Below are positions 8,105 through 16,006 of a stretch of DNA of 64,000 nucleotides, in pieces. Source of the stretch: UBA12191 sp009937185 (GTDB lineage Bacteria; Planctomycetota; UBA8108; UBA1146); the NCBI GenBank assembly GCA_938075155.1, contig CALJGL010000013.1, positions 1 through 64,000 of the forward strand, in the 5' to 3' direction. Position numbers and translations under genes: made by a program. A model generated the notes under the pieces. It saw only the letters and a list, made by a program, of their open reading frames with translations. It was not told the DNA's origin and made no database searches. Within the stretch, counting starts at the first letter, position 1. Each line of letters opens with the position of its first letter.

Positions 8105-8605
8105 ATGCCGCACGCCGCGGTGGGGCCCGGACCCGGAGGCGATCCGTTGACGGATCCGAAACCAGAACAACGGCTTGATGGATTGCTCCGTGTTTACCCG
8201 GAGTATCCTCGCGAGGCCTACGCGTTCCTTTTTGACACTTTGGACCACGCCGTCCGGCAGGTTCATCATGTCGAAAGTTATGTTCCGCTCTCCCCTGAAG
8301 ATCATCAGCATGTTTCAGCACGAGATCTCTTAGAATCAGTACGCCAATTGGCCATCCAAGAATTCGGATGTCTCGCCGGCTGTGTATTTGATTCCTGGGG
8401 GATCGTTGTGAGTGAAGACATCGGGGCAATGGTATTTGCCCTGATTGATCACCAATTACTGGGCAGAAGAGCCTCTGATCGAATCGCCGATTTTGATCGT
8501 GGTTTTGGTGGTCTGACATTTCATGAGGTATTCTCTATCGAGCCTCAGTTGGAATATTGTCAGGAGAAAGACCAATGGATCGCATCGTATCGCAGCGTTT
8601 CCTGA
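8105..8605 (+). CDS. Minf_1886-type conserved protein (PVC-group family), function unknown
   Basis: This 166-residue protein matches what I know of the Minf_1886 family, reported mainly from Planctomycetota and Verrucomicrobiota: a YPREAYAFLFDTLD segment, HVSARDLLESVRQLA, an EFGCLAG helix, GIVVSEDIGAMVF and a late FDRGFGG segment. No catalytic residues are known for it, and none are obvious. No signal peptide or membrane helix is visible. Its presence is one of the better hints about the organism. The start at 8105 is uncertain because the first 25 residues are Pro/Gly-rich and poorly conserved. The 3' end overlaps the next gene by 31 bases. Confidence 0.75.
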   Translation: MPHAAVGPGPGGDPLTDPKPEQRLDGLLRVYPEYPREAYAFLFDTLDHAVRQVHHVESYVPLSPEDHQHVSARDLLESVRQLAIQEFGCLAGCVFDSWGIVVSEDIGAMVFALIDHQLLGRRASDRIADFDRGFGGLTFHEVFSIEPQLEYCQEKDQWIASYRSVS

Positions 8606-9894
8606 GAGGGATGATCCTCGCGGTCGTCCTACTCGTGACCTTGGCGATGATTTTTTCTCTGAAATCAATTCTAGCCCCTCTCGTGGCTGGATTCGTCATT
8701 GCTTATATTTTAGATCCCTTAGCGGACGCATTGGAACGAAAGGGACTGAAGCGGTTCCCGGCAGTGGTTCTCATTTTCGTCGTTGCGGGAATTTTGACTT
8801 TTGGCGCTCTCTTGGGTGGATCCGTGATGTTGGCTCGAGCAGGAATTTCTCTGGCTCAGAAAACCATGGGAGAGCCGCGCATTGAAGCCGTTGATGAAAG
8901 TCAGGCAGAGGAGCGCCTCGGCTACACAGATCTTAAAAAAGAAACGATGTCAGGGTTACCCACGGTTTGGTACTTCGATCGTAACGGTAATGATCGTCTC
9001 GACCTCGGCTGGTTTGTGGAAGCCGAATATTTGCTCCATGAGAATTTCCCGGGGGTTGCTCTTGGTTTCCAGCGTTGGAAAGACAAGGTGATCAAAAAGT
9101 ACGCGAACAGTGCTGATGAAAACCCGGATGAAGCATTGGCCATAAAAGTGGAATCTACTCTGGACGGATCCTTGGGGCGAGTCTTCGATGCGTGGCTTCT
9201 CGGCTCGCAAGCTGACCCTGATTTCAAGTCGGATATGGACCAGGGAAATGATGAAAATCCCGGACCTGGAGCATTCAGCCGACTCCTCGAGCTTGGCAAT
9301 TGGTTGCTTCTCGTCCCGATATACGTCTTCTTTTTCCTACTCGAAATCGATCCGTTGTTAGCTCGCTGGCGTCTGTGGATTCCTTCGGGTTCTCGCCCGC
9401 GTATCGAAAAGGTTGCTTCAGAGATTCATGGCATATTGTCGGGTTTTTTCAGGGGGCGTCTTCTTGTGTGCATCATCAAAGGAGTCTTGACCGGTCTCGC
9501 CTTGACTTTGATAGGTGTTCCTTACGGATTCCTCATCGGCTTTGCCGCAGGGTTTTTATCGCTGTTACCTTATGTGGGAGTTTGGCTCGCCATGATACCT
9601 GCACTTGGTTTTTGTTGGTTTGAGTACCATGAAATCACTCTCTTGCTACTGACTGCCGGAGTGTTTGGCGCTATGGAAATGCTAGAGGGCTTTGTATTGG
9701 TTCCACGTTTCTTAGGAGAAGAAGCGGGGCTTCATCCTGTCACAGTCATCGTCACCTTCATGATCTTTGCTCAATGGTTTGGGTTGTTGGGGATGCTTCT
9801 CTCCGTGCCGATGGCCGCCGTGACTAAAACCTTATTGCGAGAGTTCGTGTTGCCGTTGATTCGGGAACAGGGGATTTCTCCCGAAGTTGCTTAG
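8575..9894 (+). CDS. AI-2E/PerM family transporter with an enlarged periplasmic-type loop
   Basis: The protein has the AI-2E family layout: helices at residues about 11-28, 31-49 and 62-85, a long loop, helices from about 242 on, and the conserved C-terminal half with VPYGFLIGFAAGFLSLLPYVG and GEEAGLHPVTVIV. Family members are putative exporters or ion antiporters; the substrate cannot be told. At 439 aa it is longer than the usual 340-370 because the loop between about residues 90 and 240 is expanded. This loop contains DRNGNDRLDL (residues 135-144), an EF-hand or dockerin-like calcium loop. The ATG at 8575 was chosen because AGGAG lies eight bases before it. Confidence 0.85.
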   Translation: MDRIVSQRFLRGMILAVVLLVTLAMIFSLKSILAPLVAGFVIAYILDPLADALERKGLKRFPAVVLIFVVAGILTFGALLGGSVMLARAGISLAQKTMGEPRIEAVDESQAEERLGYTDLKKETMSGLPTVWYFDRNGNDRLDLGWFVEAEYLLHENFPGVALGFQRWKDKVIKKYANSADENPDEALAIKVESTLDGSLGRVFDAWLLGSQADPDFKSDMDQGNDENPGPGAFSRLLELGNWLLLVPIYVFFFLLEIDPLLARWRLWIPSGSRPRIEKVASEIHGILSGFFRGRLLVCIIKGVLTGLALTLIGVPYGFLIGFAAGFLSLLPYVGVWLAMIPALGFCWFEYHEITLLLLTAGVFGAMEMLEGFVLVPRFLGEEAGLHPVTVIVTFMIFAQWFGLLGMLLSVPMAAVTKTLLREFVLPLIREQGISPEVA

Positions 9895-9931
9895 CGTGAA
9901 TTCTGAAAACAGAGATTTGAAGACCGTGGAC

Positions 9932-10681
9932 ATGGCCTGTGATTTCAGAGCCACCCATGACCTCGACGGTTTCGTTGCTATTTTTCCAGACCGTCATGGT
10001 GGAGTCAGTTCTGCGCCTTTCGATTCTCTGAATTTGGGATTTTCAACAGGAGATAAGCTTGAAGACGTTCGGGAAAACCGTCAACGTCTCGCAGATTCCG
10101 CCAAGGTCTCCTCTGAACATATTATTGTGCCCGGACAGGTGCATGCCGCAGAGATTCTCAAACCACAACTATCCGATGGTGGCGAAGGATTTTTGAATCC
10201 GTCTGTTCCCTTTGCCGGGTATGACGTGGTTCTTATGGAGACTCCTGGGGTCTTTGTTTTATCTCTGACTGCAGATTGCCCTCTCGTGACGCTCGTGAAC
10301 CCTCAACTCCGACAAGCAGGGGTTGCTCATTGTGGTTGGCGAGGCGTGGCTTCGGGAGCCTTAACAGCACTTTTGGCCGAAATGGGACCGCCAAAAAATC
10401 TTTTGGCGATGATTTCTCCAGGAATCTGTGGGGCGAAGTATCCCGTAGGGGAAGAGGTTCTGATTGCCGTTTCTGGTCTGCCGGGGGCGGATTTGGCTTG
10501 TCGGGACGGGACTCTGGATATTCGGGTCATATTACACGAAACCCTTATAAATACTGGCCTTCCAGCGACTTCTATCTGGTCAGATACCCGCTGTAGTGCC
10601 TCAGATATGAACTTGTTCAGCTATCGGAGGGACAGGGGGAAAACAGGGAGAAGTGGGGCTCTCGTCGGCTGGAAATATTAA
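9932..10681 (+). CDS. pgeF: Peptidoglycan editing factor / multicopper-polyphenol-oxidase-like protein (YfiH, DUF152)
   Basis: The protein belongs to the YfiH/LACC1 family. The conserved RHGGVS start, SLNLGFSTGD, and the three zinc-binding positions (His in PGQVHA, Cys in TADCPLV, His in VAHCGWRG) are all present, as is SPGICG. E. coli PgeF removes wrongly incorporated residues from peptidoglycan precursors; LACC1-like relatives act on purine nucleosides, so the substrate is open. The start is uncertain: ATG 9932 is used here, while TTG 9887 (overlapping the transporter stop) or GTG 9896 would add up to 15 residues, and none has a strong ribosome-binding site. Confidence 0.88.
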   Translation: MACDFRATHDLDGFVAIFPDRHGGVSSAPFDSLNLGFSTGDKLEDVRENRQRLADSAKVSSEHIIVPGQVHAAEILKPQLSDGGEGFLNPSVPFAGYDVVLMETPGVFVLSLTADCPLVTLVNPQLRQAGVAHCGWRGVASGALTALLAEMGPPKNLLAMISPGICGAKYPVGEEVLIAVSGLPGADLACRDGTLDIRVILHETLINTGLPATSIWSDTRCSASDMNLFSYRRDRGKTGRSGALVGWKY

Positions 10682-10790
10682 TCAAATTTGACGGGTGCCT
10701 TTCGCCGGGCGGATGTCGCTTTTAAACTCTGATCCTCAGGATCTGCATTAGATTCCTGACCAGCATTTTCAGGCTTTTCAGGAGTCTTTT

Positions 10791-10857
10791 GAGGCCCTCT
10801 TTGAACAGTGATCAAAGGGCCTCAGAGAGCTTAAAGAAGGATTGAATAAGATCCTTC
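10791..10857 (+). promoter_or_regulatory. Two consecutive hairpins in the carA leader
   Basis: The first hairpin pairs GAGGCCC..TTTGA (10791-10804) with TCAAAGGGCCTC (10812-10823), leaving a small bulge. The second pairs GAAGGAT (10836-10842) with ATCCTTC (10851-10857). Neither is followed by a U-tract on either strand, so they look like leader RNA structures or processing sites rather than a standard terminator for pgeF. Confidence 0.35.
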
Positions 10858-10906
10858 ATTAAAACCTTTGCTGGTCATTGGACTCTTCTTGACGGAAGGC
10901 AGCATC

Positions 10907-12091
10907 TTGGGGGACCCAACATTGAATCAAAACGACTCTGCGGCAAATATTTCTGCAGCATCGGGACTGACGTCGACTGATATTGTCTCGTGGCAACCTG
11001 GTCGATCAGCCGCTCTGGAACTTGAAGATGGTGTGCGTTTTGAAGGATTTGCCTTCGGTGCATTAAAGTCTATATCTGGTGAGGTTGTTTTTGCTACCGG
11101 GCTTGTCGGCTACCCGGAATCATTAACGGATCCATCCTACAGGGGACAGCTCTTAACTCTGACTTATCCACTTGTTGGAAATTATGGAGTACCGAGAAGA
11201 GACCCCGATCTGCAGATACAAGAAGGGTTCGAATCTTCTCGGATTCAAGCCCAAGCGTTGGTCGTCCAGAGACTCTCCAGAGATTACAGTCATTGGAACT
11301 CTAGCCAATCGCTGGATGACTGGCTGGTATCAGAAGGAGTGCCCGGTATCGAGGGCGTGGATGTTCGAGCACTGACTCAGCACTTACGTCAGTTTGGATC
11401 CTTGAAAGGAAGACTTCTCGTTGAAGGAAGTTCCAATCGAGATGAGATTCAAAATTCACCGTGCCATGACCCTGGATCAGTGAATGTTGTCGCAGAGGTG
11501 AGCTGCTCCGAACCTATTCTTCATAGCAGTGGAGTCACCGGAGCTCCCCGAGTTGTACTTGTTGATTGCGGAGCAAAAACAAGTATTGTTCGATCCCTGA
11601 TTGCACGGGGTGCGGACGTTCTTCAAGTTCCTTGGAATCATGACTTTGTCTCCGAAAAAGCAGATGCTGTCTTGCTCTCCAATGGTCCTGGAAACCCCAA
11701 GATGACCGAGGAAACTGTTGAAATGGTGAGCCGTGCTCTGGGCGAGAATAGACCCCTCATGGGGATTTGCCTTGGAAATCAGTTGCTCTCTCTCGCCGCT
11801 GGTTTTGATACCTACAAACTAGACTTTGGGCATAGAGGACAAAACCAACCCTGCTATGAAGTGGGAAGTCGCCGGTGCTACGTTACAAGTCAGAATCATG
11901 GATATGCCGTTGACGGATCAAAACCTCCTGCCGGTTGGCAAGAGTGGTATAAAAATGCGAATGACGGTTCCAATGAAGGTGTTCGGCATTCTTCCAAGCC
12001 CTTCTTTTCAGTTCAATTTCATCCTGAAGCGAATCCCGGTCCACGGGATGCGGAAGGTCTCTTCGATCTTTTGCTGGAGTTTGCACGATGA
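10907..12091 (+). CDS. carA: Carbamoyl-phosphate synthase small (glutaminase) subunit
   Basis: CarA hydrolyses glutamine and channels ammonia to CarB. The N-terminal domain shows the GYPESLTDPSYRGQ and TYPLVGNYGVP boxes; the class I amidotransferase part has the nucleophile in GICLGNQ and the His-Glu pair in QFHPEANPGP. The reading frame has no ATG near the expected start. TTG 10907 is preferred because GGAAGG lies seven bases before it; TTG 10868 or TTG 10922 are alternatives. All leave 30 or more extra residues before the conserved LELEDG. The boxes resemble the Bacteroidota/eukaryotic form rather than the E. coli form. The stop overlaps carB by ATGA. Confidence 0.93.
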   Translation: MGDPTLNQNDSAANISAASGLTSTDIVSWQPGRSAALELEDGVRFEGFAFGALKSISGEVVFATGLVGYPESLTDPSYRGQLLTLTYPLVGNYGVPRRDPDLQIQEGFESSRIQAQALVVQRLSRDYSHWNSSQSLDDWLVSEGVPGIEGVDVRALTQHLRQFGSLKGRLLVEGSSNRDEIQNSPCHDPGSVNVVAEVSCSEPILHSSGVTGAPRVVLVDCGAKTSIVRSLIARGADVLQVPWNHDFVSEKADAVLLSNGPGNPKMTEETVEMVSRALGENRPLMGICLGNQLLSLAAGFDTYKLDFGHRGQNQPCYEVGSRRCYVTSQNHGYAVDGSKPPAGWQEWYKNANDGSNEGVRHSSKPFFSVQFHPEANPGPRDAEGLFDLLLEFAR

Positions 12092-15000
12092 ATAAGACCT
12101 CTCATGAAAATATTGAAGTACTAAAACCTCGTAAGGTTTTGATCCTTGGAAGTGGGGCTCTCAAAATCGGCGAGGCGGGTGAGTTTGATTATTCTGGATC
12201 TCAGGCGATCAAAGCCTTGAAGGAAGAAGGAATAAAAACCGTCCTCGTGAATCCGAATATTGCAACAATTCAAACGAGTGAAGATTTGGCAGACGAGGTG
12301 TACTTCCTCCCTGTTAATGCTCACTTCGTGGAGCGTGTCATCGAAAGAGAGAAACCCGATGGTTTGCTACTCTCATTCGGTGGTCAAACAGCGCTGAACT
12401 GCGGCATCGAATTAGACGATCTTGGTATTTTAGAAAAGCATGGAGTGGAGGTCTTCGGTACACCTCTCGATACGATTCGTACCACCGAAGATAGACATCT
12501 CTTCGCAGAGGTATTGCATTCCATTGGTATGGATACTCCTCGAAGCCGTGCTTGCGAAGATCTTGAGAGTGCTTTGGAAGCCGCTGAGGAGATTTCTTTT
12601 CCAGTCATGGTTCGCTCGGCATTCTCATTGGGGGGCAAAGGCTCCGGAATCGCCAGAACTGTCGAGGAACTGACGGACATGGCGTCAAACGCCCTCGCAA
12701 CCGTTCCGCAAATCTTGGTTGAAGAGTACCTCGAGGGTTGGAAAGAAATCGAATACGAAGTTGTTCGGGATGCGATGAATAATTGCATCACTGTTTGCAA
12801 CATGGAAAACATTGATGCTCTCGGTATTCATACTGGAGAGAGTATTGTTGTTGCTCCTTCCCAAACACTGAGCGACCGTGATTACCATCGACTTCGTTCG
12901 ATATCGATCCGGTTGATTCAGCATTTGGGAGTCGTCGGAGAATGTAACGTTCAGTTCGCATTGCATCCGCAGAGTGACGAATATCGGATCATCGAAGTAA
13001 ATGCACGTTTGTCTCGCTCTTCGGCTCTGGCTTCAAAAGCGACCGGTTATCCACTGGCCTTTGTGGCAGCCAAGCTTGCGTTGAGGCATTGCTTGATCGA
13101 TGTACCCAATAGTATCACTCAAGTCACAGCATCCTGCTTTGAACCTGCCCTTGATTACTGTGTGATCAAGATGCCTCGTTGGGATCTTAAGAAATTCAGA
13201 CGCGTCTCTACGAGCCTTGGTAGTGAAATGAAGAGTGTGGGTGAAGTGATGGCCATAGGCCGTGGCTTCGAAGAGGCTCTTCAGAAAGCCTGCCGTATGT
13301 TGGGAGTGGGCGCACATGGGCTGGTATCAGCCCGTGATCACTTCGCCGAGGAGAATCTCCAGGAGCTCTTGGTCGTTCCCACTGAGGAACGCATATTTGC
13401 GATTGGTGAAGCACTTCGAAAAGGCTGGAGCGTTGAGAAGATTCATCAACTGACCCATATCACGCCTTGGTTCTTGGAGCGAGTTCTCGAAGTCGTGACA
13501 TGTCAGCAGCATATTCGACAGTTCGGGTTGAATGAGTTGCCCAATGGCCTGTTTAGACGCGCCAAGGAATTGGGCTTCAGTGATAATCAGATTTCGCGAG
13601 CCGTGAAACGAGAAACAGAGATCGCTCCTGGATACGCTGCGGCTCTGGAAGTTCGCGATCGCCGTGAGTCTCTCGGAATCAAGCCGGTCGTTAAACAAAT
13701 CGACACCTTGGCCGCGGAGTATCCCGCCCAGACCAATTTCCTCTACATGACCTACAATGGATCTGTAGATGACGTAGATCCAAAAGATCCTGCTCCTTAC
13801 GTCGTATTGGGAGGGGGAGCCTACAGAATCGGATCTTCCGTGGAGTTCGATTGGTGTGCGGTCAATGCGGTTCAGGCCCTCGGTCGTAGCGGGCATCGAA
13901 CTGTGATGATCAATTACAATCCGGAGACCGTTTCTACTGACTATGACTCCTGTGATCGTCTTTACTTTGAGGAGTTGAGTCTCGAACGAGTTCTCGACAT
14001 CTTTGAGCGTGAACAGTCTCAGGGGGTCGTCATCAGTGTTGGTGGTCAGATTCCTAACCAGTTGGCGATTCCCTTGGGGAATCGGGGAGTCAAGGTTCTC
14101 GGGACTAAGGTTGAAGACATCGACCGAGCAGAGAACAGGGAGAAATTCTCTTCCTTGCTCGACGACCTCGGTATCGATCAACCCGAATGGAGAGAATTGA
14201 CCAGTGTTGAGGATGCACGGTCCTTTGCTGAGGGCTGCGGCTATCCGGTCCTCATCAGGCCTAGTTATGTTCTTAGTGGCGCGGCCATGAGTGTGGCCCA
14301 CTCTGACGATGAAATGGATAGCTACCTGAAAGCCGCTGCTGATGTTTCCAGAGAATATCCCGTTGTGGTCTCCAAATTTATTGCTGGTGCCAAAGAGATC
14401 GAATGGGACGGCGTTGCTCAGGACGGCAAAGTTATTTGCTATGCTATTAGTGAGCACGTGGAGAATGCTGGAGTTCACTCGGGAGATGCTACGATGGTTT
14501 TCCCTTCGCAGCGTCTTTACCTCGAAACTTCTCGTCGTATTAAAAAAATATCAAAGTTGATTGCTGAGGCTCTGAATATTACGGGGCCCTACAACATTCA
14601 ATTCATTGCCAGGGACAATCACATCAAAGTGATCGAGTGTAATCTTCGTGCGTCCCGTTCCTTCCCCTTCGTGTCGAAGATTCTGAAAGAGAACTTCATC
14701 GAATATGCAATTCGTTGCATGCTCGGAGAGAAGGTGGATCCTCCTGCCAAGTCTGCTTTTGAGTTTGATTTCGTAGGAGTGAAGGCTCCGCAGTTCTCCT
14801 TTTCCCGATTGAAGGGGGCAGATCCTCTTCTGGGAGTCGAGATGGCTTCTACAGGAGAAGTTGCCTGCTTAGGTGATCATGTTGAGGAAGCCTATCTCAA
14901 GGCGTTACTTTCCGTGGGATTCAAATTGCCTAAAAAGGGAATCCTTCTGACCACTGGAAAGATTGAAGACAAAGTCGATTTCCTAGAAAGCGCACGAAAA

Positions 15001-15360
15001 CTTCAATCTCTCGATATTCCCGTCTACGCCACAAAAGGCACCCATGATTTCCTCAAAGACAATGATATCGACACCAAGGCTTTGAGGATGCCACTAAGAG
15101 ACGACGAGTTCACGGGCGACAATATTCCCATGGATGCGATTGAGGCGATCGAGAAGGGTTTGATAGACCTTGTTATCAATATCCCAAGGAGCCTCGAGAG
15201 AAAAGATTTGACCAGTGGGTATTTGGTACGACGCAAGACCGTTGATTACGGTATTGGATTGTTGACGAACGTTCAGGCTGCGAATCTTTTTGTCGATGCT
15301 TTATGGAAAATTCGGGATCCCGAGGAACTGTTGGTCAAGCCATGGCGTGAATACTGTTGA
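12088..15360 (+). CDS. carB: Carbamoyl-phosphate synthase large subunit
   Basis: CarB makes carbamoyl phosphate from bicarbonate, ammonia and two ATP for UMP and arginine synthesis. The 1090-residue protein contains the two homologous halves: each has a pre-ATP-grasp loop (GSGALKIGEAGEFDYSGSQA near residue 20; GGGAYRIGSSVEFDW near 573) and an ATP-grasp domain, followed by a C-terminal MGS-like regulatory domain (about 945-1085). The N-terminal boxes (LVNPNIATIQTS, GGQTALNCG) match the form found in Bacteroidota and in eukaryotic CAD/CPS1 rather than typical proteobacterial CarB. It overlaps carA by four bases; a weak GAATCC/GGATTC hairpin follows the stop. Confidence 0.97.
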   Translation: MNKTSHENIEVLKPRKVLILGSGALKIGEAGEFDYSGSQAIKALKEEGIKTVLVNPNIATIQTSEDLADEVYFLPVNAHFVERVIEREKPDGLLLSFGGQTALNCGIELDDLGILEKHGVEVFGTPLDTIRTTEDRHLFAEVLHSIGMDTPRSRACEDLESALEAAEEISFPVMVRSAFSLGGKGSGIARTVEELTDMASNALATVPQILVEEYLEGWKEIEYEVVRDAMNNCITVCNMENIDALGIHTGESIVVAPSQTLSDRDYHRLRSISIRLIQHLGVVGECNVQFALHPQSDEYRIIEVNARLSRSSALASKATGYPLAFVAAKLALRHCLIDVPNSITQVTASCFEPALDYCVIKMPRWDLKKFRRVSTSLGSEMKSVGEVMAIGRGFEEALQKACRMLGVGAHGLVSARDHFAEENLQELLVVPTEERIFAIGEALRKGWSVEKIHQLTHITPWFLERVLEVVTCQQHIRQFGLNELPNGLFRRAKELGFSDNQISRAVKRETEIAPGYAAALEVRDRRESLGIKPVVKQIDTLAAEYPAQTNFLYMTYNGSVDDVDPKDPAPYVVLGGGAYRIGSSVEFDWCAVNAVQALGRSGHRTVMINYNPETVSTDYDSCDRLYFEELSLERVLDIFEREQSQGVVISVGGQIPNQLAIPLGNRGVKVLGTKVEDIDRAENREKFSSLLDDLGIDQPEWRELTSVEDARSFAEGCGYPVLIRPSYVLSGAAMSVAHSDDEMDSYLKAAADVSREYPVVVSKFIAGAKEIEWDGVAQDGKVICYAISEHVENAGVHSGDATMVFPSQRLYLETSRRIKKISKLIAEALNITGPYNIQFIARDNHIKVIECNLRASRSFPFVSKILKENFIEYAIRCMLGEKVDPPAKSAFEFDFVGVKAPQFSFSRLKGADPLLGVEMASTGEVACLGDHVEEAYLKALLSVGFKLPKKGILLTTGKIEDKVDFLESARKLQSLDIPVYATKGTHDFLKDNDIDTKALRMPLRDDEFTGDNIPMDAIEAIEKGLIDLVINIPRSLERKDLTSGYLVRRKTVDYGIGLLTNVQAANLFVDALWKIRDPEELLVKPWREYC

Positions 15361-15399
15361 GAATCCACTAGGGGATTCTTAATAGAAAGAAGGAATTTT

Positions 15400-15900
15400 T
15401 TGTTGAATACCCACCAAATTCATTGGGGTTGGTTTCTGTCGATTCTGACCTTAGTCGTTGTATTTTCTCTTCCAGTGATAGGGACTACAGGAGCAGGTTT
15501 CCTGAAAGCCCAAGATCCTGCGAATACTAAAGAAGAAAGTACTCCCAGTGGTGACGAAGCCATTGATACAGCGATGAAGGGGATGAAATCTGCAGGAAAG
15601 TCTTTTCGGAGAGCCTTACGTAAAAGTGATGCAATAGAAGCTCTGAAGTATGTTCAAAAAGCGCAGGAATCGACCTTGTCTGCAAAAAAGTATATCCCTG
15701 CAGTCGTTGAAACTCTCGAGGGTGAAGAGAAGGCTGAGATGCTCAAGTGGTATCGAATGGGAATCATCTCCACGCTCGAACAGTGGTGCTTGATCGAGAA
15801 AGCACTTCTAGAGGGGGACGTAGAGACAGCCGGAACCTTGGCAAAGAAAATAAGTGATCTGAAGAAACGTGGTCATGAGACTTTTAGAAAAGATGATTAA
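15400..15900 (+). CDS. Periplasmic cytochrome b562-like four-helix protein
   Basis: After an N-terminal signal segment (hydrophobic residues about 10-38), the mature part reads like soluble cytochrome b562: a first helix with Met (TAMKGMKSAGKS), a second helix with A..AL..V.KAQ, a K-Y-I-P turn matching the KATPP region, a third helix, and a last helix ending in KKRGHETF whose His corresponds to the axial heme ligand. Length and helix order agree with the family. Heme binding is an inference; some relatives lack heme. The start is TTG at 15400 or 15403, seven to ten bases after AAGGA. It may be read through from carB and ends at the strong bidirectional terminator. Confidence 0.65.
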   Translation: MLNTHQIHWGWFLSILTLVVVFSLPVIGTTGAGFLKAQDPANTKEESTPSGDEAIDTAMKGMKSAGKSFRRALRKSDAIEALKYVQKAQESTLSAKKYIPAVVETLEGEEKAEMLKWYRMGIISTLEQWCLIEKALLEGDVETAGTLAKKISDLKKRGHETFRKDD

Positions 15901-15951
15901 CTAAAACGTTTCTTTTTTGACGGGTCATGGTGAACGATGTTTTAACCTATG

Positions 15952-15991
15952 AAAAAGCCCTGCTGCGCAATCGCGCAGCAGGGCTTTTTTT
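15952..15991 (+). terminator. Bidirectional intrinsic terminator between convergent genes
   Basis: A long perfect stem (AAAGCCCTGCTGCGC with its complement around AATC) is flanked by A residues on the left and seven T residues on the right, so it can stop transcription of the b562-like gene on the plus strand and the S41 protease gene on the minus strand. Confidence 0.93.
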
Positions 15992-16006
15992 GTCTACGGT
16001 CTTGGA

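Noticed and set aside
13327..14478. 383-codon antisense frame in carB
   Set aside because: Shadow of a conserved gene; amino acid composition is odd and no start signal or motif is seen.
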